Shown one piece after another: positions 23,610-33,440 of a stretch of 64,000 nucleotides of DNA. The translations under genes and the position numbers were made by a program. The stretch is from assembly GCA_017405965.1 (NCBI GenBank), contig JAFQZK010000009.1:44520-108519 (forward strand), read 5' to 3'. How positions within the stretch are numbered: position 1 is the stretch's first letter; every line of letters begins with the position of its first letter. This DNA is from Muribaculaceae bacterium. Lineage in GTDB: Bacteria; Bacteroidota; Bacteroidia; Bacteroidales; Muribaculaceae. The notes beneath the pieces were generated by a model, which did not search any database, was not told the DNA's origin, and saw only the letters and a program-made list of their open reading frames with translations.

Positions 23610-24586
23610 GACGAACGCTGATTGCGTTGCTGGCATTGCTGTGCCTGACGGGTGCTGCCAGTGCCGGCGACAAGGTGAACAAAGGCTGGCAGCAGGCTGT
23701 GCTGTCGGCCATTGATTCGTTTCCCGATCACGGCGGCTACTACACGGGCAGCAAACCCAACGAACTGTTTGCCAAAACGACGTGGCGCGGCCTGCACGAC
23801 GCCTATCAGATGACCTCTCGCGACGAGCGGCCGCGGTTTGACCCGATGCAGGCACAACCGTCGTTCTGCTCGAGCGCGACCTATGGCGTAATCATCAAGG
23901 CCCTGCTCATCTGGGACACCAAGCACAGAATCAAGCACGCAGCCTGGGTGAACATGAAGCCGCGCGTGGGCATCGCCGATGAGTTCAATCCCGATGGCGT
24001 GGGACAAGACGACGGAGTGGGATTCTGGGGTCGCGCCAATGCCAACGGCCCTGGTCTGGGCGTGCTGGTGCGAGAACTGGGTGCCGGCTACAGCTTTACC
24101 GCCTATCGCGGTGCCAAGAGCGAACGCAACCGTGAAACGCCCGACGAGCGCTACCTGAACGACGGTGAGTGGTGTGCCCACGGCATCTGGCAACGCGCCG
24201 TGCCCGGCGACCTGATGAAAATCTTCTGGAACCGCAACGAGAGCCGCGGCAGCGACAGCGGAGCCATCATCGGCTGCAACAACGACAAGACCGCCGACCA
24301 GGAAGCGGGCCACAGCGTCATCTTCATGGGCTGCGAGGGCGATACTGTCACCTACTGGTCATCGAACGGTCCCGGCAAGCATCCCGAGCTGATGGGCTAC
24401 AGCATGGGGCGCTGCCACAAGAACGACATCCAGCGTGTGGTCTTTACCCGAATCACCCGCCCCGAACGCTTCAACAACGCACGAAAAATGGCGCCGACCG
24501 ATGTCAACGCCTATTTGCGGGATCTCAACGGCGTGCGCCACAGCAGCACCGCCGAGATGCTTTATCAATTAGGAATCAGGGATTAG
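23606..24586 (+). CDS. secreted NlpC/P60- or CHAP-like cysteine hydrolase (putative)
   Basis: A 326-residue protein with a signal peptide (MRRTLIALLALLCLTGAASA). The order of Cys88 (PSFCSSATY), the strand VPGDLMKIFW near 200, His236 (EAGHSVIFMG) and YWSSNGPG resembles the Cys-His-polar triad of NlpC/P60 and CHAP amidases, which cut peptide bonds in cell-wall peptides. Overall similarity is not high enough to name a family. It overlaps sodB by ATGA, so the two are translated from one mRNA, an unexpected pairing. The stop is 19 bp from that of the convergent GIN-domain gene. Confidence 0.6.
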   Translation: MRRTLIALLALLCLTGAASAGDKVNKGWQQAVLSAIDSFPDHGGYYTGSKPNELFAKTTWRGLHDAYQMTSRDERPRFDPMQAQPSFCSSATYGVIIKALLIWDTKHRIKHAAWVNMKPRVGIADEFNPDGVGQDDGVGFWGRANANGPGLGVLVRELGAGYSFTAYRGAKSERNRETPDERYLNDGEWCAHGIWQRAVPGDLMKIFWNRNESRGSDSGAIIGCNNDKTADQEAGHSVIFMGCEGDTVTYWSSNGPGKHPELMGYSMGRCHKNDIQRVVFTRITRPERFNNARKMAPTDVNAYLRDLNGVRHSSTAEMLYQLGIRD

Positions 24587-24605
24587 AAATTCCCCTCCTC
24601 ATTAT

Positions 24606-25385
24606 TTAATCAATGTTGACCTTGCCGCTGCCGGCGATGTCCTCGTTGTGAGTCTTCACGTTACCGCGCACGGTAATGTTGCCCGAGCCGGCGATTTCAC
24701 TGTTGACGTCATCGACATTCACGTTGTTGAGGACGATGTTGCCCGAGCCGGCGATTTCGTTCCTCACTTTCATGCACTTCAAGCCAGCCATGTCGATGTC
24801 GCCCGAGCCAGCGATTTCGTTCCTGACGCTGGTGGCTTGAACGATGCCGAGGGTCAACTTGCCCGAGCCGGCAATCTCGTTTCTCAGGTCGGCGCAGGTG
24901 AGCTGTGCCAGAATGATTGAACCCGACCCAGCCACTTCAAGACCGAGATTCTCGAGGGTCAATGCCTCGGGAGCAGTAATCGTACCAGAACCAGCAACCG
25001 CCAATCCCTTGATGGACGGAGCAGTGACAAACACTTGGAGTCCCTTGAAATCGTTTCCAGACCACTTGTTCTCGCGGCGGTCAATGTACAGGCCATCGTC
25101 CTTGACATAGATGGTCATCTTCTCAAGTTGCTCGACTGTACCCTTAACGAGCACCGTAAAGGCATCGCCCTGCTCATAGAAAACATTGAACGGTCCTGCC
25201 ACATTCACATTGTCGAACACGTTCATCGAAGTGAGTTGTCCCACTTGATGCACCTGGGTGGGCGTGTCATTGCCTCCATTCTTTCCCAAGGTTAAGAAGT
25301 CCTTGCCACCAACTTTCACATGCATACATGACGTCATCGTCATTACTACCAGAGCCATGAGGCTGATCATGAAATACTTCTTCAT
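24606..25385 (-). CDS. GIN-domain (DUF2807) lipoprotein
   Basis: A 259-residue lipoprotein. The signal peptide ends at a lipobox (VVMTMTSC, Cys20). The mature part is the head-GIN/DUF2807 fold (FNVFYEQGDAFTVLVKGT) followed by a parallel beta-helix-like ladder of EIAGSG repeats. These repeats occur seven times at roughly 17-19-residue spacing (VAGSGTI, VAGSGSI, EIAGSGKL, EIAGSGDI, EIAGSGNI twice, DIAGSGKV). Such proteins are common in Bacteroidetes envelopes and have no defined function. The repeats show up at DNA level as near-identical GCCCGAGCCGGCGATTT segments. Confidence 0.85.
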   Translation of the reverse strand: MKKYFMISLMALVVMTMTSCMHVKVGGKDFLTLGKNGGNDTPTQVHQVGQLTSMNVFDNVNVAGPFNVFYEQGDAFTVLVKGTVEQLEKMTIYVKDDGLYIDRRENKWSGNDFKGLQVFVTAPSIKGLAVAGSGTITAPEALTLENLGLEVAGSGSIILAQLTCADLRNEIAGSGKLTLGIVQATSVRNEIAGSGDIDMAGLKCMKVRNEIAGSGNIVLNNVNVDDVNSEIAGSGNITVRGNVKTHNEDIAGSGKVNID

Positions 25386-25521
25386 ATCGGTCTTCGTTTT
25401 TTAGTGTTGTTTTGTTGTTTGTCTATACTATAGACGCTCGAGGTGGCCAAAAAGTTTCAAAAATTTGCAAGAAAAATGAAGAAAAACCATTAACGGGCTG
25501 ATATACAGCTGGCTATAGTTA

Positions 25522-25569
25522 ATAAAAAAACCACGCCCTGTGGTCACACAATGACCTAGGGGCGCGGTT
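25522..25569 (-). terminator. intrinsic terminator of mscL
   Basis: On the minus strand AACCGCGCCCC pairs with GGGCGTGGTT, with an inner GGTCA/TGACC stem, and is followed by TTTTTTATT. It lies 48 bp after the mscL stop. Confidence 0.85.
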
Positions 25570-25616
25570 GTAGCGGGTTGATTGCGGCAGCACAAGGCTG
25601 CAGCGACATGGAGGGC

Positions 25617-26027
25617 TTACTTCTTGTCCTTGAGCAGGTCGCGGATGTCGGTAAGCAGCTCTTCCTGGGTGGGACCAGCAGGAGCCTCGGGCTCTTCCTT
25701 CTTGGGCATGAGCTTGTTCATAGCCTTGATCATCAAGAAGATACAGAAAGCGATGATCAGGAAGTCGATGATGTTCTGAACGAACATACCATACTTGAGT
25801 GTAGCACCAGCAATGGGTTCACCACCATCAACAGCGGGAAGCATCATCTCATACTTGAGGTTCGTGAGGTCAATACCGCCCGTGAGCATACCGATAACCG
25901 GCATCAACACGTCATCAACGAGAGAGCTGACAATCTTGCCAAAGGCACCGCCCATGATAACACCGACAGCCATGTCCATCACGTTGCCCCTCATGGCAAA
26001 CTCTTTAAATTCTTTGATAAAACCCAT
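25617..26027 (-). CDS. mscL: large-conductance mechanosensitive channel
   Basis: MscL opens under membrane tension to release solutes during osmotic downshock; it works as a homopentamer in the inner membrane. The 136-residue protein has the amphipathic N-terminal MGFIKEFKEFAMRGN, TM1 with the pore-lining VGVIMGGAFGKIVSSLVDDVLMP, the periplasmic loop, TM2 (GMFVQNIIDFLIIAFCIFLMIKA) and the C-terminal helical bundle (TQEELLTDIRDLLKDKK). A strong terminator follows. Confidence 0.96.
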   Translation of the reverse strand: MGFIKEFKEFAMRGNVMDMAVGVIMGGAFGKIVSSLVDDVLMPVIGMLTGGIDLTNLKYEMMLPAVDGGEPIAGATLKYGMFVQNIIDFLIIAFCIFLMIKAMNKLMPKKEEPEAPAGPTQEELLTDIRDLLKDKK

Positions 26028-26158
26028 AATTTGAATAAATTTTAGAAATTAATATATTAAGAAGTTATCCTGAATCATCGTATCTATTAAACAATCTTAA
26101 TTAAGTCGGAAAAGTAGCATTTTGACAGACAAAATCAACTTATTATCAAAAAAATAGT

Positions 26159-26166
26159 TAACTTTG
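26159..26166 (+). promoter_or_regulatory. -7 element of gap gene
   Basis: TAACTTTG, 111 bp before the gap ATG. It is followed at once by a perfect 7-bp hairpin (CAGTCGC-TAAG-GCGACTG, 26167-26184) that would be at or very near the 5' end of the mRNA. Confidence 0.6.
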
Positions 26167-26232
26167 CAGTCGCTAAGGCGACTGTTCCGGCAGAAACCTT
26201 GTCGCAAAGATAATAAAAAATTAAATCAATAG

Positions 26233-27315
<1,083 letters not shown>

Positions 27316-27343
27316 GCCGACAGTATCCCTTCATTAACGACTA

Positions 27344-27382
27344 ATCCCCGCGACACCTAAGGGCATCGCGGGGATTTTTTTA
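27344..27382 (+). terminator. intrinsic terminator of gap
   Basis: A perfect 10-bp stem (ATCCCCGCGA at 27344-27353, complement at 27366-27375), then TTTTTTTATTC. It lies 28 bp after the gap stop. Confidence 0.95.
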
Positions 27383-27406
27383 TTCTTGCTCTTGTGGGGA
27401 ACGACG

Positions 27407-27500
27407 ACGGAGAAGGGAAATAACGGATGACGGAGACGACGGGGAGAACGGATGGGGACGGAGGATGAGAAAATGGAGGTGATGGAAGGAACGGATGGCA
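27407..27500. repeat. degenerate purine-rich ACGGA array
   Basis: ACGG(A/G) starts at 27407, 27423, 27430, 27439, 27448 and 27458, spaced mostly 9-10 bp, in a run with almost no pyrimidine except the C of ACGG. It resembles the regular GACGGAnnn repeat at 1202-1228. It fills most of the gap between the gap terminator and the rubredoxin promoter. Confidence 0.6.
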
Positions 27501-27549
27501 AGTGGGATTGAGGGATGAGAAGGAAAATATGATAAAAAACAATAAAAAA

Positions 27550-27582
27550 TTTGGAATGTTGGACTTACATGTCTTAACTTTG
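27550..27582 (+). promoter_or_regulatory. consensus promoter of rubredoxin-rubrerythrin genes
   Basis: TTTG (27550-27553), a 21-bp spacer and TAACTTTG (27575-27582) match the Bacteroidetes consensus, 46 bp before the rubredoxin ATG. Confidence 0.85.
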
Positions 27583-27628
27583 TGACCAAGATATCTTTTT
27601 TATTAACCATCTAAAACAATTTACTACA

Positions 27629-27742
27629 ATGAAGAAATGGAAATGCACTGTGTGTGGTTACATCCATGAGGGTGACACACCTCCCGAAGAGTGCCCGCTG
27701 TGTGGCGTTGGTCCCGAGGACTTTGAGGAAGTGACCGAGTAA
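27629..27742 (+). CDS. solo rubredoxin-like domain (37 aa)
   Basis: A 37-residue protein made only of a rubredoxin-type metal knuckle pair: Cys6-x2-Cys9 ([10 protein letters not shown]) and Cys22-x2-Cys25 (CPLCGVG). The iron would be bound by the four Cys. Normal rubredoxins have about 52 residues; this one lacks the central loop and matches instead the N-terminal domain of the rubrerythrin encoded 102 bp downstream ([17 protein letters not shown] in both). It is probably an electron carrier to peroxidases, or arose by duplication of that domain. The start follows a consensus promoter. Confidence 0.85.
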   Translation: MKKWKCTVCGYIHEGDTPPEECPLCGVGPEDFEEVTE

Positions 27743-27843
27743 TCGTCACAGAGTTCATCAGGTTCACACCTGTGATGAATTTCATCAACTATTAATAACT
27801 ACCTGTTTAACTTACTAAAAGAAAAGAATCTAACAAGACTATT

Positions 27844-28395
27844 ATGGCTAAGAAATGGATCTGCACCGTGTGCGGTTATGTACACGAGGGTGACACACCC
27901 CCCGAGAAATGTCCGCAGTGTAAACAACCCGCCGAGAAGTTCAAAGAACTGAAGGAGGATGAGGAAGTGGCCTATGCCGCCGAGCATACCCTGGGCGTTG
28001 CCAAGGGCGTTGACCCCGAAATCCTCGCCGGGCTGAAGGCACACTTCGAGGGCGAATGCTCGGAGGTGGGCATGTATCTGGCTATGTCGCGCCAGGCCGA
28101 CCGCGAGGGCTATCCCGAGGTTGCCGAGGCCTTCAAGCGCTATGCCTTTGAGGAGGCTGAACACGCCGCCAAGTTCGCCGAGCTGCTGGGCGAGGTCGTT
28201 TGGGACACCAAGACCAACCTGGAAAAACGCATGGCCGCCGAGGCTGGTGCCTGCGAGGACAAGTTCCGCATCGCCAAGCTGGCCAAGCAGCAGAACCTGG
28301 ACGCTATCCATGACACCGTTCATGAGATGGCACGCGACGAGGCTCGCCACGGCCAGGGCTTCACCGGCCTGTACAACCGCTTCTTCAAGAAGTAA
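27844..28395 (+). CDS. reverse rubrerythrin (NADH peroxidase component)
   Basis: A 183-residue protein with the rubredoxin domain first (Cys7, Cys10, Cys23, Cys26) and the ferritin-like diiron domain second ([53 protein letters not shown]). This is the reverse of classical rubrerythrin and matches the oxygen-induced 'reverse rubrerythrin' known from clostridia, which reduces H2O2 with electrons from NADH via rubredoxin. The carboxylate and His ligands are all present. It follows the solo rubredoxin domain and a small hairpin (27755-27779), so the two may be co-expressed and act together. Confidence 0.9.
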   Translation: MAKKWICTVCGYVHEGDTPPEKCPQCKQPAEKFKELKEDEEVAYAAEHTLGVAKGVDPEILAGLKAHFEGECSEVGMYLAMSRQADREGYPEVAEAFKRYAFEEAEHAAKFAELLGEVVWDTKTNLEKRMAAEAGACEDKFRIAKLAKQQNLDAIHDTVHEMARDEARHGQGFTGLYNRFFKK

Positions 28396-28430
28396 GGCTT
28401 TGGGCTTAAGACCTTAGGCTTTTATACAAA

Positions 28431-28470
28431 GAAATCGCCTGGACACGATGTCCAGGCGATTCTTCTTTTA
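28431..28470 (+). terminator. intrinsic terminator of reverse rubrerythrin
   Basis: A perfect 12-bp stem (AATCGCCTGGAC at 28433-28444, complement at 28450-28461) with a 5-nt loop, followed by CTTCTTTTA. It sits between the rubrerythrin gene and the convergent tRNA-Arg and may act on both. Confidence 0.9.
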
Positions 28471-28471
28471 C

Positions 28472-28546
28472 TGGTACTCCCGCTGGGAATCGAACCCAAA
28501 TCTAAGGTTTAGGAAACCTCCATTCTATCCATTGAACTACAGGAGC
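28472..28546 (-). tRNA. tRNA-Arg (anticodon CCT)
   Basis: A 75-nt cloverleaf including an encoded CCA end. Acceptor GCTCCTG pairs with CGGGAGT (a G-U pair at 1-72). The anticodon stem GAGGT/ACCTT encloses the loop TTCCTAA with anticodon CCT, which reads AGG. The T-arm contains TTCGATT. It lies 69 bp from secDF on the same strand. Confidence 0.95.
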
Positions 28547-28615
28547 ATCCAACGTGCCGGCTGGCATAAGGCTAGGCGCTGTGGCCAGCCGGCAGGTGGT
28601 ATTTCCGGTCAAGAA

Positions 28616-31600
28616 TTACTTGTTGGCCGCTGCAAGAGCTGCTTCCTTCTTGTCGCTGCGACGGGCAATCCAGTAAGCCACAGGCGAAGCGATGAACAGT
28701 GAGGAGCAGGTACCGATGATGACACCGAGGATCATCGCGAAGATGAAGCTGCGGATTGAAGCACCACCGAAGATTAACATGATGATGAGCACGAGCAAGG
28801 TCGTGATAGAGGTCATCATGGTACGTGACAACGTGCTGCACAATGCCTTGTTGAAGGTTGTGTAGAGGTCCTGCTTGGGATAGAGCGAGCGGTACTCACG
28901 CACACGGTCGAATACAACCACGGTATCGTTCACCTGATAACCGATAACGGTCAGGATAGCGGCGATGAAGGTCTGGTCAATCTCCATGGAGAAGGGCAGC
29001 AGACCATGCAGGTTGTAGAATCCGATAACCATGAATGTGGTGAATGCTACTGCAGCCAATGCACCGATCGAGAAGGCGATGTTGCGGAAGCGGAACAGGA
29101 TGTACAGAGCCATTGCGAGCAATGAGAACAGCACAGCCCAAACAGCCTCACGGGTCATATCGCTAGCGATGCTCGGGCCGACGGTCTCGCTGGAGACAAC
29201 ACCAACACTCTCGTTGGACATGCTGAAGTCATCCTTGGTCATGTTACCGAGGTCACTCTTCAAGCCCTCATAGAGCTTACCCATGATCTCGTCGTCAACG
29301 CCCTCGGCGTTGTCCTCGATCTTGTAGTTGGTCGAAACACGCACCTTGGTGTCGTTGTCGATGGTGATGACAGAGGTAGTAGCACCGGGGAACTGGGCTT
29401 CGAGCTGCGACTCCAGGGCCTGGGTTGAAACGGGATGATCAAATTGCACAACGAAGTTGCGACCACCCGAGAAGTCAATACCGCGCTGCAGACCACGAAG
29501 GCCGAACAACAGACCCATCACAACGATGAATGCCAGCACGAAGATCGAGGTCTTCTTGGCAGCACCCATGAAGTCGAACGAAACGTTCTCCATCAGGTTG
29601 CGGGTGAGCGGGGTGTTGAAGGTCATCTTGTCGAAGGTGCCCTTGTTGACGAAGTGCTCCATCACGAGGCGTGTTGCGAACACGGCGGTGAAGAACGAGC
29701 AGCAGATACCGATCACGAGGGTAACGGCAAAACCGCGGATGGGACCAGAACCGAGCAGGATCAGGATGATACCTGTGATGACGGTGGTCACGTTAGAGTC
29801 GAGGATGGCCGAGAATGCATTCTTGTAACCATCGCTGACGGCAGCCTTGAGGCCCTTACCGGCACGCAATTCCTCCTTACAACGTTCGAAAATCAGCACG
29901 TTGGCGTCCACTGCCATACCGAGGGTGAGCACGATACCGGCGATACCCGGCAGGGTGAGCACGCTCTGGAATGAAGCGAGGATACCCATGGTGAAGAACA
30001 GGTTGAGGATCAGACCGAGGTTGGCAATCGAACCAGCCTGCCAGCCATAAGCGCACCACATGAAGCACATCAGGACGATGAGCGCGATGATGAATGACCA
30101 GAAACCCTTCTCGATGGATTCCTTACCCAGCGACGGGCCGATCACGCTTTCACTAGCAACATTGACACGTGCCACCATCTTACCAGACTCGAGCACGTTA
30201 GCAAGGTCGTTAGCCTCCTCGAGGGAGAATTTACCGCTGATCTGCGAGCGGCCACCATCAATCTGGCTGTTCACATTGGGGAACGAGTAAACCTGATCGT
30301 CAAGGACGATGGCGATAGCCTTACCGATGTTCTGACCAGTGATGCGGCTCCAGTTGCGGGCGCCCTCATCGTTCATGGTCATCGATACGATCTGACCCTG
30401 CAGGTTGTCGAACTCACTGGTAGCACGGGTCACAACGTCACCGTTGAGGACGGGCTGACCGTTGACGGTGCGCAGAGCAACGAGCTGGAAAGCCTCGTGG
30501 CCACCCTGCATCTTCTCGGGCTTAACGGTCCAAGCCAGCTTCAAGTCGGCGGGCAGGATGGTCTTGGCCAGATCGGAACGGATGATGGCATTTACCCTGG
30601 CAGTGTCGCCAGCGCTCACATAACCCACAACGGGTGAGCTGCCAGCAGCACCGAGCATAGCTTCAAAGCCGGTGAGCTGAGCGAGGGTGAGGGCTTCTTC
30701 CTTGGCGGGCTGGGTCTTAGCCTTAGCGGCATCGGCCTTGGCCTGCTCGGCCTTAGCAGCAGAGTCGGCCTTAGCGTCCTGAGCAGGAGCTGCAGCCTCA
30801 TCGGCTGCGGGCTGCTCGGCCTGAGCTTCGGCAGCAGCAGTCGTCTTGTTGGCCTGAGCCTGGTCGCTGAGCTGACGGAGCGGCGTAGCGATATCGGCAA
30901 GCGTATAGGTCTCGTAGAACTCCAGGTTGGCAGCGCCCTGCAACAGTTTGCGCACGCGCTCGGGTTCCTTCACACCCGGGAGCTCGAGCAGGATACGACC
31001 CGTGCTCTGGAGCTTCTGGATATTGGGTTGAACGACACCGAAGCGGTCGATACGGTTACGGAGCACCTTATAGGAATTGTCAACCATGCTGTTGACCTCA
31101 TCCTTGAGGATGTTCTGCACTTCACCTTCGGAAGCGTTGGGCTTTTCTTTGATTTTCGGGATATTGCGGAAAATCTGTGCCAAGTTGCCCTCGGGGGCGA
31201 GTTTCTTGTACTCCTTGCAGAAGGAGCCCACGAAGTCGTCCTGAGCGGTCTGGTTCTTAAGCACATTGTCAATAGCCTGGTTAAACTTCTTGTCGGGATT
31301 GTTGTTCGCAAGAGCGCGCAAGATGTCGGGAACCGAGATTTGCAGAATCACGTTCATACCACCTTTCAAGTCGAGGCCGAGGCCCAACTCTTTCTCACGA
31401 ACCTGTTGGAAAGTGTAGTAATTGAGGTACACCTTCTCTTTAGCAAGAGAGTCCAGATACTCATTCAAAGCGGTCTTGTACTTCTCGTTGCTGGTGTCGG
31501 CGCTCTTAATGCCGGCAACAGTGAGAGCTTTCTGCTCAGCCTTTCTCATATGGTGAGAGCTCACGATTGAGAACGAAAGGTAGAACAGGCAAATCAAGAT

Positions 31601-31642
31601 CAGTAAAACAGTAAGGACTCTAATAAAACCTTTTGTTTGCAT
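28616..31642 (-). CDS. secDF: fused protein translocase subunit SecDF
   Basis: SecD and SecF help the SecYEG channel move proteins across the inner membrane using the proton gradient. The 1008-residue protein is the fused form usual for Bacteroidetes. The SecD half has TM1 (residues 8-28), the D1 motif LGLGLDLKGGMNVIL and the periplasmic P1 domain, then a helix bundle. The SecF half begins near 690 with IFVLAFIVVMGLLFG and GIDFSGGRNFVVQF. An Ala/Lys/Gln-rich low-complexity insert (about residues 260-310) sits in the P1 domain and is not part of the known fold. A minus-strand TATATTTG (31717-31710) lies 67 bp upstream. Confidence 0.96.
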   Translation of the reverse strand: MQTKGFIRVLTVLLILICLFYLSFSIVSSHHMRKAEQKALTVAGIKSADTSNEKYKTALNEYLDSLAKEKVYLNYYTFQQVREKELGLGLDLKGGMNVILQISVPDILRALANNNPDKKFNQAIDNVLKNQTAQDDFVGSFCKEYKKLAPEGNLAQIFRNIPKIKEKPNASEGEVQNILKDEVNSMVDNSYKVLRNRIDRFGVVQPNIQKLQSTGRILLELPGVKEPERVRKLLQGAANLEFYETYTLADIATPLRQLSDQAQANKTTAAAEAQAEQPAADEAAAPAQDAKADSAAKAEQAKADAAKAKTQPAKEEALTLAQLTGFEAMLGAAGSSPVVGYVSAGDTARVNAIIRSDLAKTILPADLKLAWTVKPEKMQGGHEAFQLVALRTVNGQPVLNGDVVTRATSEFDNLQGQIVSMTMNDEGARNWSRITGQNIGKAIAIVLDDQVYSFPNVNSQIDGGRSQISGKFSLEEANDLANVLESGKMVARVNVASESVIGPSLGKESIEKGFWSFIIALIVLMCFMWCAYGWQAGSIANLGLILNLFFTMGILASFQSVLTLPGIAGIVLTLGMAVDANVLIFERCKEELRAGKGLKAAVSDGYKNAFSAILDSNVTTVITGIILILLGSGPIRGFAVTLVIGICCSFFTAVFATRLVMEHFVNKGTFDKMTFNTPLTRNLMENVSFDFMGAAKKTSIFVLAFIVVMGLLFGLRGLQRGIDFSGGRNFVVQFDHPVSTQALESQLEAQFPGATTSVITIDNDTKVRVSTNYKIEDNAEGVDDEIMGKLYEGLKSDLGNMTKDDFSMSNESVGVVSSETVGPSIASDMTREAVWAVLFSLLAMALYILFRFRNIAFSIGALAAVAFTTFMVIGFYNLHGLLPFSMEIDQTFIAAILTVIGYQVNDTVVVFDRVREYRSLYPKQDLYTTFNKALCSTLSRTMMTSITTLLVLIIMLIFGGASIRSFIFAMILGVIIGTCSSLFIASPVAYWIARRSDKKEAALAAANK

Positions 31643-31968
31643 CTGTTTGAAATGTGAATTATTTAATTAAATTTTGTTAAATTTCGTTTCATTTGACTTT
31701 TTCAGCCTGCAAATATACATCTTTTTCTTCACGTGGGGCATAAAAAAAGCAAGTTTTTGTTTTACACCTTATTTTATTAGGGCAAAAACGGTGATTTTAG
31801 GGCTTTTTATCACTGATTTTGATAGTAAAATGGTTTTTGTGCGGTGTGATTCATCGTGACACGGGTTGTCGACAACAAAAACTCGGCACCGAAAAAAGTG
31901 TCATTTTCGGTGCCGTGTTTGTCGTTTTCTTGTGATTTTGGCTCAGTTGAGGCTCAGTCACCATCAAA
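31643..31968. other. intergenic region: secDF promoter and terminator
   Basis: Contains the likely secDF -7 element (TATATTTG, 31717-31710 minus), an AT-rich stretch, and the terminator of the aldo/keto reductase gene at 31875-31916. No gene or structured RNA is seen. Confidence 0.6.
31875..31916 (-). terminator. intrinsic terminator of the Fe-S/reductase operon
   Basis: A 12-bp stem (CGGCACCGAAAA at 31884-31895, complement at 31904-31915) followed on the minus strand by AGTTTTTGTT. It lies 53 bp after the reductase stop. Confidence 0.85.
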
Positions 31969-33417
31969 TCAGGCCTCAAGTCCGCGGTCGATGTTGCGCT
32001 TGAGAGCCTCGACGTAGTTGTTGACACGCTGCATCTCCTTGGGGATGTCGATTCGCTGGGGGCAGTGCTCGACACACTGTCCGCAGCCGATGCAGTGGTC
32101 GGCCTGCCGGAGTTTGGGCACCGTGCGGTCATAACCGATGAGGAAGGCCTTGCGGGCGCGTGCATAGTCCGGGTCGTTGCGGTCGCGGGTGATGTTGCCC
32201 TCGGCGATGCACTTGTTGTAGTGTGTGAGCACACCCGGGATGTCGATGCCGTAGGGGCACGGCATGCAGTACTTGCAGTCGTTGCAGGGGATGGTGTTAT
32301 AGCCCACGATCTCATCGGCAACACCATAGAGGAAGTCCTTCTCCTCGTCGGTCAACTCCTCGAGGGGGCAATAGGTGCACAGGTTCTCCTTGAGGTGCTC
32401 CATGTAGGTCATGCCGCTGAGGACGGTGAGCACGCGGGGGAACGAGCCGGCAAAGCGGAAAGCCCATGAAGCCAGAGAGCGCTCGGGGTCACGCTCCAGT
32501 ATCTTGCGGGCCAGGGGCTGGGGCAACGACGCGAGTCGTCCACCCAGCAGGGGCTCCATGATGACAGCAGGGATGCCGCGCTTGTCGAGTTCGTTATAGA
32601 GGTACTCGGCATTGGTATTCTCCTCGTTGAAATCCTTGGCATGTCTCCAGTCCAGATAGTTCAGCTCAATCTGCACGAAGTCCCACTTGTACTTGTCGTG
32701 GTTCTCAAGCAGGTAGTCAAACACGGCGATTTCACCATGATAAGAGAATCCCAGGTTGCGGATGATGCCTTTCTCGCGCTGTTCCAACAGGTAATCCAGG
32801 ATGCCGTTGTAGATGTAACGCTTCCTGAAAAGTTCCATGGCCTCCTCGCCGGTGCCGCCGCCGATGGAGTGCAGCAACATGTAGTCGATGTAATCGACCT
32901 GCAGTTCCTTGAGAGAGTTCTGGAACATCTCGATGCTGGCTGAACGAGTCTGAGTCTCGGGGGCAAAGTTGGAGAGCTTGGTGGCGATGAAGAACTTGTC
33001 GCGGGCGTGGCGGCTCAGGGCGATGCCCGTGGCGTGTTCGCTCAGGCCCTTGCTATAGGCAGGTGACGTGTCGAAGTAGTTCACGCCGTGCTCGATGGCG
33101 TAGTCGATCTGCTTGTTGACCATTTCCTGGTCGATCACGGCATCGTTGTCGCGTCCGAAGGGTTTGCCGTTGGTTGCAGGCAGGCGCATCATGCCGTAGC
33201 CCAGTATGGAGACTTTCTCCTTGGTCTTGGGATTCTCGCGATAGGTCATCTTGCCCACAGGAGGTTCCTTGCCCGGTCCCTTCTTGTCATCACCCGATGC
33301 GCAACTCACGATTACGGGCGCTGTCGCTGCTGCGGTACCCAGTCCCAATGCTTTAAGAAACGTGCGGCGATTCAGAGTCTTGCCGCCCTGTTGATCATTG
33401 TGCTTATTGTCGTTCAT
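31969..33417 (-). CDS. Tat-exported aldo/keto reductase with Fe-S domain
   Basis: A 482-residue protein. The N-terminus has a twin-arginine signal (NRRTFLKALGLG) ending near VIVSCASG, so it is exported folded and perhaps lipidated. Residues about 65-330 form an aldo/keto-reductase barrel, with Tyr in YFDTSPAYSKG, Lys in IATKL and His in MLLHSIGGG. The C-terminus has two cysteine clusters (CNDCKYCMPCPYG and CIGCGQCVEHCPQ) typical of 4Fe-4S ferredoxin domains, as in the COG1453 family. An NADPH-using enzyme outside the cytoplasm would be odd; electrons probably come through the Fe-S part from the membrane protein encoded 23 bp upstream in the same operon. The substrate is unknown. Confidence 0.88.
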   Translation of the reverse strand: MNDNKHNDQQGGKTLNRRTFLKALGLGTAAATAPVIVSCASGDDKKGPGKEPPVGKMTYRENPKTKEKVSILGYGMMRLPATNGKPFGRDNDAVIDQEMVNKQIDYAIEHGVNYFDTSPAYSKGLSEHATGIALSRHARDKFFIATKLSNFAPETQTRSASIEMFQNSLKELQVDYIDYMLLHSIGGGTGEEAMELFRKRYIYNGILDYLLEQREKGIIRNLGFSYHGEIAVFDYLLENHDKYKWDFVQIELNYLDWRHAKDFNEENTNAEYLYNELDKRGIPAVIMEPLLGGRLASLPQPLARKILERDPERSLASWAFRFAGSFPRVLTVLSGMTYMEHLKENLCTYCPLEELTDEEKDFLYGVADEIVGYNTIPCNDCKYCMPCPYGIDIPGVLTHYNKCIAEGNITRDRNDPDYARARKAFLIGYDRTVPKLRQADHCIGCGQCVEHCPQRIDIPKEMQRVNNYVEALKRNIDRGLEA

Positions 33418-33440
33418 AATTGTCTTGTGCTAAGGAGTGA

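Noticed and set aside
27755-27779. Hairpin between the rubredoxin domain and rubrerythrin genes as a terminator
   Set aside because: TCATCAGGT/ACCTGTGATGA has a bulge and no U-tract, so read-through is likely. It may be a processing site, but evidence is too weak for a feature.
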